A stretch of DNA of 64,000 bases, taken from Niabella sp. (lineage in GTDB: Bacteria; Bacteroidota; Bacteroidia; Chitinophagales; Chitinophagaceae). Both the position numbers and the translations under genes were made by a program. Positions 42,001 through 49,639 of this stretch are shown in pieces (position 1 is the first letter of the stretch; every line of letters begins with the position of its first letter). The notes under the pieces were generated by a model, which made no database searches, was not told the DNA's origin, and saw nothing but the letters and a program-made list of their open reading frames with translations. The stretch is from NCBI RefSeq assembly GCF_030150205.1, contig NZ_JASLGT010000008.1, positions 1 to 64,000 on the forward strand. The letters run 5' to 3'.

Positions 42001-42566
42001 GCTATTTCCTGTACTGCATACCCAACGGTGGATACGATCAGCACTGCATTTTCATCCTTTACCTTCAACGAAAAGCTGCCGTCCTCCCCCGTAGAAGTAC
42101 CATTAGCGGTACCTTTTTCAATAACACTGACACCGGTCAGCGGTCCGCCGTTTTCATCCACCACCGTGCCCCTGATCTCCATTGCAGCAATACCTTCCGG
42201 TTGCCCGATGATCACCACCAGCCCGTTGTTCATTTTTTTATAGGAATACCCTGTAAAACTCAGCAGCTGGTCCATCACATAATCGATGGTGGCATTCTTT
42301 GCCAGCAGGTCGATCTTGCGGTCGCCCAGCCCCAGCTCATCCGTATAAAAGAACCGGTATTCATAACGGTTCTCAATCTTATTTAAGATCGCCGATATGG
42401 AGGTATTTTTTACTTCCATGGTAATCCTGCCCTGGGACATGCCATTTATTGAAAATGCCTGGAAGGACGTGGCAAGCAGGATAAAAAAACTGAGCTTCAT
42501 CAACAATAGATATTTGATAATCAAATGCCCTGGCATAACACTCCCAGGGCAATCACTTTTTTTCAT
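39054..42566 (-). CDS. SusC/RagA-family TonB-dependent receptor with STN domain
   Basis: About 1170 residues from the ATG at 42566, preferred to the ATG 84 bases upstream because MKKSDCPGSVMPGHL leads straight into the hydrophobic signal LIIKYLLLMKLSFFILLATS. Order: secretin/TonB short N-terminal domain (NTSISAILNKIENRYEYRFF), a carboxypeptidase-regulatory-like repeat (IRGTVVDENGGPLTGVSVIE), a TonB-box region (DEVIVVGYGTQKKVNLTGAV), the plug (ISVLKDAASAAIYGARGS) and a 22-strand-type barrel ending in a terminal Phe. The STN domain marks receptors that signal to a FecR anti-sigma factor, which is the gene upstream. The ligand is unknown. Confidence 0.95.
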   Translation of the reverse strand: MKKSDCPGSVMPGHLIIKYLLLMKLSFFILLATSFQAFSINGMSQGRITMEVKNTSISAILNKIENRYEYRFFYTDELGLGDRKIDLLAKNATIDYVMDQLLSFTGYSYKKMNNGLVVIIGQPEGIAAMEIRGTVVDENGGPLTGVSVIEKGTANGTSTGEDGSFSLKVKDENAVLIVSTVGYAVQEIAVKVQQNFRIVLRKEENRLDEVIVVGYGTQKKVNLTGAVSQVGAEALENRPVANISQALQGAIPNVNINFNTGRPGAEGSFNIRGNTSINGGGSPLILIDGVPGNLNSINPRDVENISVLKDAASAAIYGARGSFGVILVTTKKAKRGKMTVNYSNNFGWAGLTTRTDFITDGYTSAKLNDEAFLRATGNTYTRYTDEDYEELKKRQTDKSLPSVVITNRSGKDQYMYYGNTDWWHTMFRDWQPSREHALTVTGGSEKIDFLISGRAYGKDGMMQINQDKYTSYNFRAKITARLSDKLELFTNTYFNTNTYTYPGWGWNSNFVSITVHALPSYVPLNPDGTATYSSGLNSYSIGDGIFADLLHGKSKGDEKRMELINLVGATFKPIKGMEITGNYSYTFNPYSTMQRRTKAPWSINPGVISFVGNDYLAEAANLVQYQAVNLFGSYGKKIGDHNVKIMAGYNQELRTFKMISARNTDLLSEDLNDFRLATGQATLEGQAEEWALQGYFSRLNYDFNNKYLLEFNGRYDGSSRFPYGQRFGFFPSVSAGWRISQEPFWASLKGAINEFKLRGSYGSLGNQQEAATYGYIQTLRRSTMNYIFNGARGQSLAVPVPISKDLTWERSKSTNLGVDMGVLNNLLNITYDWYVRNTLDMLIAGKTLPAVFGEASPKTNAGDMQTRGWELMVAWSDHVSVAGKPFNYNVSVGVGDYKAKITRFDNPQNLLSNYYVGQELGEIWGYKIGGYFKTDEEAAAYQKTVNQDFVNKQRLGAPGNWSKLMAGDLKFIDVNGDGIVNNGKNTLEDHGDLIKIGNKQPRYTFGINMGADWNGFDLSVFVQGIGKQQWYPGANADKFWGPYSRPYYSFLPIDFEEKVWSEDHPDAYFPKLRGYEALNAGGSLNAPNDRYLQDLAYIRLKNLTVGYSLPAGLLSKAKISRCRIYLSGDNIFTATKLKTKYIDPEMAAAEANGRIYPISKIYSFGLDLSF

Positions 42567-42868
42567 ATTTTTGCTTTTAAGGATGAGATAGAAAAAATGA
42601 TTGCACTCCGTGCAATTATGTACTGTCTTGTATGGGGAATGTTCCAGCATTTCCCATTTTTTATTGCTAAAATCTTATGTTGATCTTCCCATAAAAAATG
42701 ATTTTATTACGTTTGTTTGAGTTTATAAAATTCCCTGTAAGCCAGGTTCTCATGTATCCGGATTGATAGGCATCATTCGGCGGGTGCGGGCGAAGGTAAT
42801 ATGGAATACCTTATTTTGCTTCATCCGTATGCCTGCTTAAACATTATTTAATATACTTTGCAGCAGCA

Positions 42869-43906
42869 TCAATAGATGATCACCACATCTTTCTCAATTT
42901 TATACTTTATTCCTGCCGACAGTTGTAATGACTGCAGCACATCCTCAAGCTTATCGTTTTCAAATGTTCCGCTGAATGTTTGCTTAATGCTTTTATTTCT
43001 GAGAACAATTTTTGTATTATACCACCGCTCCAGTACCGGAACGATCTGCTCCAGCTGGTCTTTATCAAATACCAGTTTGTTATTGACCCACTCCGTTTCT
43101 GTTACGAAAGAATCTCTGGGATTTGATTTAATGCTCAGCAATTCGATCTGCGGTGCCTCAACGGCACTGCTCTTCAACTGCTGCTTCGGATAGCCATTCT
43201 GCACCACCAGCTTTTCGTTGGGCGCCAGCATGATCTTTTGGTCCTTTGCCTGTTTCAGACTGACCTGCACAGAACCTCTTACCAATGTGGTTTGTGTACT
43301 GGGCTCATCTGCATAACAGCGCACATTGAATGCCGTACCAAAAACCCGCACATCAATATTCTTCGTGTGTACAATAAACGGCCGCTTCCGGTCGTGTGCC
43401 ACGTCAAAATACGCTTCCCCCGTCAGTTCCACCTCTCTTGTATGTTGTCCGAATGACTGGTCATACGTTAACCGGCTGTCTGCATTTACCCAAACCTTTG
43501 TGCCATCCGGCAATACAATATTGGTCTTATTCCCTTTTTTTGTAACCACTACATTGGGCAGAACCTGCACGGCACTTCTGTTGAGGAAATAGGCCACTCC
43601 CATTACCATAACGACCAGGGCCGCGGCAACCGCACTAAAAATACGCCAGTTAAAAGAGCTGCGCTGCCCCTCTTTTCTTTTATGGCTGATCTTAGCCTGT
43701 ACATGCTGAACAAAATCATCCGTTTCCTTTTCAGAAACCGCTGCTTCATAAATGGTTGAAGTAGCCATAAGCTCCTCCAGCGCTTCGGCAACATCCTGGT
43801 TAACCGGCGCCTCCTGCAACAGGTGACTGAGTTCGATCTGTTCCTGCAAGGAGAGTTCACCCGCGCACCTTTTACCCAACAGCTCCAATAACCGGTCATT
43901 ATTCAT
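42869..43906 (-). CDS. FecR-type anti-sigma regulator
   Basis: A 345-residue single-pass protein. The cytoplasmic part (1-85) binds the sigma factor; the membrane helix is IFSAVAAALVVMVMGVAYFL (about 88-108). The periplasmic FecR domain holds NIVLPDGTKVWVNADSRLTY (about 135-155) and HTREVELTGEAYFDVAHDRK. The C-terminal DUF4974-like domain contains KLVFDKDQLEQIVPVLERWY and KQTFSGTFENDKLEDVLQSL. It receives the signal from the STN domain of SusC across the periplasm and releases the sigma factor. It lies 69 bases after the sigma gene and 302 bases before the chosen SusC start. Confidence 0.93.
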   Translation of the reverse strand: MNNDRLLELLGKRCAGELSLQEQIELSHLLQEAPVNQDVAEALEELMATSTIYEAAVSEKETDDFVQHVQAKISHKRKEGQRSSFNWRIFSAVAAALVVMVMGVAYFLNRSAVQVLPNVVVTKKGNKTNIVLPDGTKVWVNADSRLTYDQSFGQHTREVELTGEAYFDVAHDRKRPFIVHTKNIDVRVFGTAFNVRCYADEPSTQTTLVRGSVQVSLKQAKDQKIMLAPNEKLVVQNGYPKQQLKSSAVEAPQIELLSIKSNPRDSFVTETEWVNNKLVFDKDQLEQIVPVLERWYNTKIVLRNKSIKQTFSGTFENDKLEDVLQSLQLSAGIKYKIEKDVVIIY

Positions 43907-43975
43907 ATAAACCTCTGCTTACCTTAGTATAGTGTGTTTTTTGTATCGATACCCCTAAGCCGGGTGTATATTTTT

Positions 43976-44563
43976 TTAAGAAGACCTGGATTTTTTTTCG
44001 AAATATTGATTCCGGTACTCCGGAAAAAGGGCTTTAAGACTGAGGGTCAGCGCTTTTAAAGCGATCGTCATCTGTGCTTCTACGGTTTTTACGGAAATAT
44101 CCAGGATACTGGCCACCTCACTGTATTTGAGGCCTTCGTCTTTTATGAGCCGAAAGATCAGCTGGCACCGGGGAGGCAGCTTGCCGATGGCTTCCGCAAT
44201 ATGCTTTAAACTTTCTTCGCTTAAGATCCGTGAATCCGGTTTTGTATACGCCATTACAAGCGATTCGCCCAGTTCACCGTAATGGACCCGTTTCTTTTTT
44301 GCCAGTTCGGCAAAACAGGAATATTTCACCGCACGGTAAAGATAGTTGGACAAATTGTTGATGGCTGGAAGCGTTTTTTTATTTTCCCAAACCTGTACAA
44401 AAATATCCTGGATCACCTCTTCGGCAAGCGACCGGTCGCTGAGAATGGAATTTGCAAAGGATAATAGCCCGGGATAATAATAACGCATCAGTTCATTGAA
44501 TGCATTTTCATTGCTTTCTCCTGAGATCAGTTTGATTAAATATGGCAATTTCTCCTTTTGCAT
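43976..44563 (-). CDS. ECF sigma factor (FecI-like, RpoE family)
   Basis: A 195-residue sigma factor. Region 2 is present in LMRYYYPGLLSFANSILSDR and SLAEEVIQDIFVQVWENKKT (about 25-60); region 4 in IGKLPPRCQLIFRLIKDEGL and KYSEVASILDISVKTVEAQM (about 125-165) with the helix-turn-helix. It pairs with the FecR next to it and would direct transcription of the susC/susD genes when the ligand is present. A TATTTTAG box (one mismatch) lies 8 bases before the start codon, so its mRNA is nearly leaderless. The C-terminus is basic. Confidence 0.93.
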   Translation of the reverse strand: MQKEKLPYLIKLISGESNENAFNELMRYYYPGLLSFANSILSDRSLAEEVIQDIFVQVWENKKTLPAINNLSNYLYRAVKYSCFAELAKKKRVHYGELGESLVMAYTKPDSRILSEESLKHIAEAIGKLPPRCQLIFRLIKDEGLKYSEVASILDISVKTVEAQMTIALKALTLSLKALFPEYRNQYFEKKSRSS

Positions 44564-44661
44564 CCGCTGGCTAAAATAGGCAATATACGATAAACCCGAA
44601 AATGGAACACAGCGGTTCCCGGTTCCCCGGCACAGGCCAGCGCACGCTGTTCTTCTTCATG

Positions 44662-45048
44662 TTACAAAACCAGTTTTTCGAGCAACTGATCTGCCACGCC
44701 TTCCATTGCCAGCGCCCTCCCGGGGTGCACCTTCGAGCACTGGATCACGGTGCTGCGGGTGGCGGTCAGCCAGCGGAAACGGGAAGGCGCATCCAGCCGG
44801 GCAATGCCGGAGCCGGAGCTTTGGTCACCGGCAGCAATTTCCCGGAGGGCTCTTAAATTATCTTCAATACAATCGATATCAATGTCGGGATGCAGGCAAT
44901 GCAGCTTTTCCCGGCTTATAGCAACCGATGTTTCCAGGAACCGTGTTTTTTTACAAAAAACGATCACGCCCACATTGATAAACTCTTCGCGCTCAACCCG
45001 CGGCACTACGCGGATCACCGCATACTCATATACCAGCAACTCTTGCAT
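44662..45048 (-). CDS. DUF3037 family protein
   Basis: A 128-residue protein. The DUF3037 pattern is clear: YEYAVIRVVPRVEREEFINV, GVIVFCKKTRFLET and the end FRWLTATRSTVIQCSKVHPG. The family is unassigned; these proteins are often found beside a HipA-like kinase gene, as here. The start codon lies inside the kinase gene (23-base overlap, 45026-45048), so the two are translated together, kinase first. The pair has no other neighbour on the strand within 98 bases. Confidence 0.88.
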   Translation of the reverse strand: MQELLVYEYAVIRVVPRVEREEFINVGVIVFCKKTRFLETSVAISREKLHCLHPDIDIDCIEDNLRALREIAAGDQSSGSGIARLDAPSRFRWLTATRSTVIQCSKVHPGRALAMEGVADQLLEKLVL

Positions 45049-45811
45049 CCTGCGCCGTTTTTAAAAAGACAGAAGAATTATTTAACCGCCAGGTAAGAAA
45101 CCGCAGGTACACTTCCCGCGCCGCTTCGGCGTCGCCCAGCGTTTCTTCATACATCAGCCACTCCATCGGTATCCGGTTTACAATTTCATGCAGGCGCTGT
45201 TCCGTCAGTACGCTTTTACAAAACGCATCCGCGGCTTCCAGTTTGGAAGCGCTTTTCAGCAACACATGGTCCTTTATCAGGGGAAATGCACTCTTCATTT
45301 GTGTGGACCAGCTCTCCCAGTTATGATGAAAATAAAGACAGGCCCCATGGTCGATGAGCCAAAGCTCCCGGTGCCACAATAGCATATTGGTATTCCTCAC
45401 CGTGCGGTCCATATTGGTAAGAAACGCATCCAGCCACACAATCTTTGAAGCGGTTAACGGATCTACTTCCGTTACAGCAGGATCAAACGTAACCGATCCG
45501 CTCAGGTAATGCAGGGCCAGGTTCCAGCCCTGGCTGGCCTTTAGCAGGTCCTGGATCTCTTCATCGCCTTCCGTACGGCCAAATGCCTCATCCAGGTGCG
45601 CAAATACCAGTTCGGGAACCTTTAGCTGCAGCAAACGGGCCACTTCACCGCCAATGAACTCCGCCACCAATGCTTTTACGCCCTGTCCGGCACCCCGGAA
45701 TTTAAGGGCATATAAAAAACCGTCATCAGCTTCTGCAATGGCGGGCAGTGAGCCGCCTTCCCGCAGCGGCGTCACGTATCGGGTTACCTGTACTGAACGG
45801 ATATCGGGCAT
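45026..45811 (-). CDS. HipA-like kinase-family protein
   Basis: About 261 residues from the ATG at 45811 (or 265 from 45823). It has a compact kinase fold of HipA type: YALKFRGAGQGVKALVAEFI with the nucleotide Lys (about 40), KIVWLDAFLTNMDRTVRN and TNMLLW with the catalytic Asp and Asn (about 140-160, HipA-like N-x-D-R-x-x-x-N), then LWLIDHGACLYFHHNW with the metal Asp. It lacks the HipA N-terminal extension (HipA is about 440 residues) and has no HipB antitoxin gene. A DUF3037 gene overlaps its end. Substrate and role are unknown; a toxin-like or protein-modifying function is inference. Confidence 0.85.
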   Translation of the reverse strand: MPDIRSVQVTRYVTPLREGGSLPAIAEADDGFLYALKFRGAGQGVKALVAEFIGGEVARLLQLKVPELVFAHLDEAFGRTEGDEEIQDLLKASQGWNLALHYLSGSVTFDPAVTEVDPLTASKIVWLDAFLTNMDRTVRNTNMLLWHRELWLIDHGACLYFHHNWESWSTQMKSAFPLIKDHVLLKSASKLEAADAFCKSVLTEQRLHEIVNRIPMEWLMYEETLGDAEAAREVYLRFLTWRLNNSSVFLKTAQDARVAGI

Positions 45812-45992
45812 AACACATGTCAATTTGGATCAAATTTAGCCAATCTCATCCATTTGCTGCACCGGCATTTTAAAGCAGATCTGTTCCAGCCATTGCATAC
45901 CGGAACCGGCATGGAGCTGATCTATTTTTCTGTGATTGTTGCATTTGACTTTTGTTTTACGTTATACCCATAAACACGCTTATTACTGAATT

Positions 45993-46742
45993 ATGAAAAA
46001 AACATATCTAGCTGCAATCGTACTGATGCTCTGCTGTACGATCATCGCCTGCCAGAAAAACACCGAGGCAACAAAGAAAAACGAACCTAAGGAAAATCCG
46101 GTTTTAAAACTATGGGCCGGAGCCGATTCAACGGCATCGCTCTCTACATGGGAGCTGACCGGTAATGCTTTCACCATCATCTCCAATGAGCATCCGGATA
46201 TTGCAGAGGCTACCATCGATCATAAAAACATTACCGTTCATGCACACAAACCGGGGAAGACCACCATTACGTTAGCCAATGAGCAACATAAACAGTTTAC
46301 GCTGCTGGTGTGGCCCGTCAATATGCAAAGCGATAACCCGGGCAACTGGGTTTCGGTGGCAAAAGACGGCATGAAAAGCTATGTAACCGTAAAAACAAAT
46401 GATCCGAAGCTTACGGATTCTTTGTATAATGCTTTATGGGCAACACTGGATGACAATGGGAATACCGGAATGTTCCGGTTTGACTTTACAGCGGATAAAG
46501 TACGCTTTGCGGCAGCAAAAGCCCCTCACGTAACTAAGGAAGGAACCTGGACCTACGACCAGCTCCGGCTTACCCTCAACTATGCCGATGCCAAAGAGAT
46601 CTACCAGGTGATACCGGTGCAGTCCATCTATGTTATCGAACTCCGGAGAACCCTAACGGAGGAACTGCAGCAGCGCTTTCCGGATGCCGGCATCACAGAA
46701 GTATCTACCCATCAGTACTGGTCATATCGCCGGTTCCTGTAA
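45993..46742 (+). CDS. Lipoprotein with an Ig-like (BIG2-type) segment, unknown function
   Basis: A 249-residue protein with signal peptide MKKTYLAAIVLMLCCTIIAC ending in the lipobox Cys. After a Lys/Glu-rich spacer the region about 45-110 resembles a bacterial immunoglobulin-like repeat (ISNEHPDIAEATIDHKNITV then HAHKPGKTTITLANEQHKQF). The C-terminal half (about 125-245) contains WATLDDNGNTGMFRFDFTAD and a mixed strand pattern without a name. It precedes another small lipoprotein gene by 62 bases and may share its transcript. Confidence 0.7.
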   Translation: MKKTYLAAIVLMLCCTIIACQKNTEATKKNEPKENPVLKLWAGADSTASLSTWELTGNAFTIISNEHPDIAEATIDHKNITVHAHKPGKTTITLANEQHKQFTLLVWPVNMQSDNPGNWVSVAKDGMKSYVTVKTNDPKLTDSLYNALWATLDDNGNTGMFRFDFTADKVRFAAAKAPHVTKEGTWTYDQLRLTLNYADAKEIYQVIPVQSIYVIELRRTLTEELQQRFPDAGITEVSTHQYWSYRRFL

Positions 46743-46804
46743 TTTTTTCTCCTTTTTATCATGCCATGAATCTTACTAAAATGAATACCGATTCCATTTT
46801 CACC

Positions 46805-47200
46805 ATGAAAAAGCTGCAACTCATTTGTATGCTTCTCAGTATTTCTTTTATTTGTTTTGTAGCCTGTAATAAGAAACATCATCCCACAAAAGAAACGGTT
46901 ATAAAAGACGAAGTGCCCACACAATACCAGGGTTTATTGATGCCGGGTTCGCTACACCTGCAAAACGATTCGGTATTCATGGCCCTATATCCTTCTGCGG
47001 CTATGTATTACCTCGATTTAAGACTAAAGGGCAGCAATGGGTATTACACATTATTAAAACAGGCTGCACAAAAAAATACGCCGGTACGTGCCTGGGTTTT
47101 TATGGAAAATAAAAGCCCGGTGGAAGTAGCCAAAATAGAAGCACCTTCAAAAGAAGAGCTTGAACAATGGAAGAAAGTATGGGTTGTGCCGGGGAGGTAG
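46805..47200 (+). CDS. Small lipoprotein, unknown function
   Basis: A 131-residue product from ATG 46805, which directly begins the signal peptide MKKLQLICMLLSISFICFVAC; the upstream ATG at 46766 would add thirteen polar residues. After the lipobox Cys comes a Lys/His spacer. The mature part reads QYQGLLMPGSLHLQNDSVFM, GYYTLLKQAAQKNTPVRAWV and KEELEQWKKVWVVPGR. No family recognised. It probably forms a pair with the upstream lipoprotein. Confidence 0.65.
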   Translation: MKKLQLICMLLSISFICFVACNKKHHPTKETVIKDEVPTQYQGLLMPGSLHLQNDSVFMALYPSAAMYYLDLRLKGSNGYYTLLKQAAQKNTPVRAWVFMENKSPVEVAKIEAPSKEELEQWKKVWVVPGR

Positions 47201-47613
47201 GTTTGGGAGCACAGGGAGACTCAAGGGAGACAAGGAAAATTTTGTTTAAAGTTGGATTCGGCTGATACCACCTCTTCCATCCCGTACCAGATCCACTGAT
47301 AACTGAAAACTGATGACTGAAAACTGTTATTTTGTTCCAGGTCTACGGATCAATGTTCCAGGTTAGGTTCCGGTTGGTTTTTGGGGGAACAGGAAGACTG
47401 GGGAGACAAGGAATATTTTGTTCCTGGTTGGGTTGCAGTTGATGATAGGCTGAAAGCTAAATGCTGAAGGCTGAACGCCTGCTTCTGATTAAATGCTGTT
47501 TCGTTCGTAATCCGGAATCTCCACCGGAGGAAAGATCATCAAATATCCCGGGGGTTCATTTTCACATTTCCACCTCTTCACATTTTCAAATTCCCATTCT
47601 TTCCTATATTTAT
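47201..47613. repeat. Intergenic gap with dispersed repeats before the second Crp/Fnr gene
   Basis: A 413-base gap. It holds two GGGAGACAAGGAAAATTTTG-like units (about 47228 and 47400), GATAACTGAAAACTGATGAC words near 47300, and GTTCCAGGTTAGGTTCC, the complement of the CCTGGAACC family at 32126. A TATATTTA box (one mismatch) lies just before the ATG at 47614. Confidence 0.6.
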
Positions 47614-48186
47614 ATGCTTCAAATGAAACTTCTTTTTGATCATATAACGCAGTACTATCCGCTGAGCACTGCGGCCCGGGAGGCGCTTGCTGAAAATTTT
47701 GAGGAGCAGGTGCTGGGGAAAGGAAAATTCCTCATCACGGAAGGCCGGGTATGCAAACACCTGTACTTTTTGCAGCAGGGTGCATTGCGGGGTTATATTA
47801 CCGTTGATGGAAAAGAACAGACCAACTGGTTTGGTTTTGAAGAACATTTTATCACCTCTTTCCATAGCTTTATCACCCAGCAACCCAGCGTGGAAAACAT
47901 CCAGCTTTTGGAAGGCTGTGTTTTATGGAGCATATCAAAAGCGCAGCTGACCCGCCTCTTCGATGCGCATCATGAAATAGAGCGACTGGTGCGGATCATC
48001 TATGAACGATATTATATCCGGCTGGAAGAACGTTATGTAAATGCCCAGCTGCGAACGGCAACAGAGCGTTATGCACACCTGCTTGCAGAAGCGCCGCATA
48101 TCCTGGAGCGCGTGCCATTGGGACAGATCTCTTCCTACCTGGGCGTCAGTGCCGAAACATTGAGCAGGATCCGCAGCCGCTTTTAA
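47614..48186 (+). CDS. Crp/Fnr-family transcription regulator, short Bacteroidota type
   Basis: A 190-residue product from ATG 47614; the upstream part of the frame is repeat sequence and is rejected. The cyclic-nucleotide-like barrel spans about 10-120 (LGKGKFLITEGRVCKHLYFL, QQGALRGYITVDGKEQTNWF), then a dimer helix and a short winged helix with LGQISSYLGVSAETLSRIRS, whose E-xx-SR pattern is the FNR type. The ligand is unknown. It is followed after 81 bases by a YiaA-like gene, whose promoter contains a TTGAC-N4-GTCAA palindrome that this regulator may bind. Confidence 0.88.
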   Translation: MLQMKLLFDHITQYYPLSTAAREALAENFEEQVLGKGKFLITEGRVCKHLYFLQQGALRGYITVDGKEQTNWFGFEEHFITSFHSFITQQPSVENIQLLEGCVLWSISKAQLTRLFDAHHEIERLVRIIYERYYIRLEERYVNAQLRTATERYAHLLAEAPHILERVPLGQISSYLGVSAETLSRIRSRF

Positions 48187-48201
48187 CAATTGCCAGGAAG
48201 C

Positions 48202-48221
48202 TTTTTGACATTTGTCAAAAA
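48202..48221 (+). promoter_or_regulatory. FNR/FixK-type palindrome, probable operator of the YiaA-like gene
   Basis: TTTTTGACATTTGTCAAAAA contains TTGAC-N4-GTCAA, the FNR/FixK half-site spacing. Its centre (48211.5) lies about 40 bases upstream of the start predicted from the TAGATTTG box at 48241, the class II activator position. It has only a 2-base centre and no T run downstream, so it is unlikely to be a terminator. Confidence 0.65.
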
Positions 48222-48240
48222 AAGGGTTTGCGTGCCCTTA

Positions 48241-48248
48241 TAGATTTG
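48241..48248 (+). promoter_or_regulatory. -7 promoter box of the YiaA-like gene (TAGATTTG)
   Basis: Exact TAnnTTTG, 19 bases before the ATG at 48268. There is no TTG at the normal -33 distance; the palindrome occupies the activator position instead. Confidence 0.6.
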
Positions 48249-48267
48249 TGTTTATAAAACAAATATC

Positions 48268-48723
48268 ATGAAACAAACGCAACAACCATCCAATGCTTTT
48301 ATTGCCGCTTCCTGGTTTGCCTTATTGATCGGGATAACGGCCTATATGATCGGTTTGTGGAATGCCGAAATGCAACTGAATGAAAAGGGCTACTATTTTA
48401 CAGTGCTGATGTTTGGTCTTTTTTCGGCCATATCGGTACAGAAAGCCGTAAGAGACCAGCTCGAAGGCATCCCGGTTACGAATCTGTATTATGGCATCGC
48501 GTGGTTTACAACCATTCTGTCGATCGTTTTGCTGACCGTTGGCTTGTGGAATGCGACGCTTGCAAAGAGTGAAAAAGGGTTTTATGCTATGTCTTTTACC
48601 CTGAGCATTTTTGCAGCCATTGCCGTTCAAAAAAACACCCGGGACAGCCGGACCGCTCTTCCTGATGAATCGAAACCACATAACATGGACACCGGAACCT
48701 TTCCAAGGAATGATCCTTTTTAA
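48268..48723 (+). CDS. YiaA/YiaB-family inner-membrane protein
   Basis: A 151-residue protein with two copies of the YiaAB two-helix unit. First: FIAASWFALLIGITAYMIGL and WNAEMQLNEKGYYFTVLMFG (about 10-50); second: YGIAWFTTILSIVLLTVGLW and NATLAKSEKGFYAMSFTLSI (about 70-112). The G-L-W-N-A...EKG(Y/F)Y pattern repeats in both, giving four membrane helices. The E. coli homologues have no firmly known role. The C-terminus is soluble and polar. It is probably controlled by the Crp/Fnr regulator encoded just upstream. Confidence 0.88.
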   Translation: MKQTQQPSNAFIAASWFALLIGITAYMIGLWNAEMQLNEKGYYFTVLMFGLFSAISVQKAVRDQLEGIPVTNLYYGIAWFTTILSIVLLTVGLWNATLAKSEKGFYAMSFTLSIFAAIAVQKNTRDSRTALPDESKPHNMDTGTFPRNDPF

Positions 48724-48810
48724 ACAATCCACATAAATGCATATCGCTAACCCACCCAAAGCGCCGGGCGACAGGAATTGTCGCCCCTTTTTTCATCTGC
48801 CGGGCAATAA

Positions 48811-48840
48811 AAAAGGCCGTAACCGGGGTTACGACCTTTT
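48811..48840. terminator. Bidirectional terminator between convergent genes
   Basis: AAAAGGCCGTAAC and GTTACGACCTTTT pair with one mismatch over 13 bp around a CGGG loop, with T-rich flanks on both strands, between the YiaA-like gene and the outer-membrane protein gene. Confidence 0.8.
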
Positions 48841-48858
48841 CTTTTATTTCCATGTTTA

Positions 48859-49539
48859 TTAGAAAAATACACCCAGGCGAAGTGCCCAGCGATTTAAGGC
48901 TACTTTATCGTCGTTCCAGTCTTTGTTCCTGGTAATATCGGTAAACCCGTTTTCAAAACCCAGTCCGAAATACAGATCTGTTTTTTCAGCAAGGCGGTAC
49001 TCCCCACCGGCACCCAGCAACAATCCCATATTTACTTTATTGGTTTTGTTCATTGCATTTACGTTCGTTTCAGACTTTGAGCCGGAGGTATAATCTAACC
49101 GGGAACCGATCAGCGCGCCCATATAGGTACCAAATTGTCCCCACCACCGTAGACCGTTAATATCATTTGTTTTTAATTTTACACTCAACGGAATTTGCAG
49201 ATACTGCAACTTCAGTTTGTACTTCTGATTATCGTTGCCGGAATACAATCCTTTTGAGGCATCCTTAATCAGGATGGAGGAGGATGCATGTGCTACTTCC
49301 AGCCCGGTGGCAAAGGCTCCGCGCGTGTCAGAGAACTGGATATCGGCCATCAAGCCATAGTTTACACCAAAACCGGAACCATCTTTTTCCAGTCCATTTT
49401 CAAGCGGGCGCAGCGTGTTCACAAATACAGGATCTACCTTAAATCCTAAACGGATCGGACGTCCATAGAAACTTCTTTGAGCAAACAGGGTCATCCCCGT
49501 TAACATGCAGGCCATTGTTAGCAATAAAGATCTTTTCAT
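48859..49539 (-). CDS. Outer-membrane beta-barrel protein (porin-family type)
   Basis: About 226 residues from ATG 49539, which begins the signal peptide MKRSLLLTMACMLTGMTLFA; the longer reading adds 33 unlikely residues. The mature part alternates strands (RSFYGRPIRLGFKVDPVFVN, YGLMADIQFSDTRGAFATGL, LKLQYLQIPLSVKLKTNDIN, LGAGGEYRLAEKTDLYFGLG) and ends in FF, the terminal aromatic of outer-membrane barrels. YLQIPLSVKLK is a hallmark of the small Bacteroidota barrel family. Function not known. The TACTTTTG box is 17 bases before the start. Confidence 0.85.
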   Translation of the reverse strand: MKRSLLLTMACMLTGMTLFAQRSFYGRPIRLGFKVDPVFVNTLRPLENGLEKDGSGFGVNYGLMADIQFSDTRGAFATGLEVAHASSSILIKDASKGLYSGNDNQKYKLKLQYLQIPLSVKLKTNDINGLRWWGQFGTYMGALIGSRLDYTSGSKSETNVNAMNKTNKVNMGLLLGAGGEYRLAEKTDLYFGLGFENGFTDITRNKDWNDDKVALNRWALRLGVFF

Positions 49540-49555
49540 TTTTACAAAATTTGCG

Positions 49556-49563
49556 CAAAAGTA
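49556..49563 (-). promoter_or_regulatory. -7 promoter box of the outer-membrane protein gene (TACTTTTG)
   Basis: Exact TAnnTTTG on the minus strand, 16 bases before the ATG at 49539. No good -33 TTG was seen. Confidence 0.5.
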
Positions 49564-49639
49564 GGCATTTCGGCGCGAATTGGGGACATACTGTATTCGG
49601 ATACCAGGAGCCGGCTTTATTGACAGGTGAAAAATCAAA

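Noticed and set aside
42876..43592. Plus-strand frames over fecR
   Set aside because: Antisense shadows of a gene with complete FecR motifs.
44602..45096. Plus-strand frames over the DUF3037 gene
   Set aside because: Three overlapping shadow frames in GC-rich sequence; the minus-strand DUF3037 reading has clear family motifs.
48202..48221. Palindrome as the terminator of the second Crp/Fnr gene
   Set aside because: A hairpin would need a loop from the TTTG/CAAA arms and lacks a T run downstream (A run on the coding strand); its position relative to the -7 box fits an operator better.
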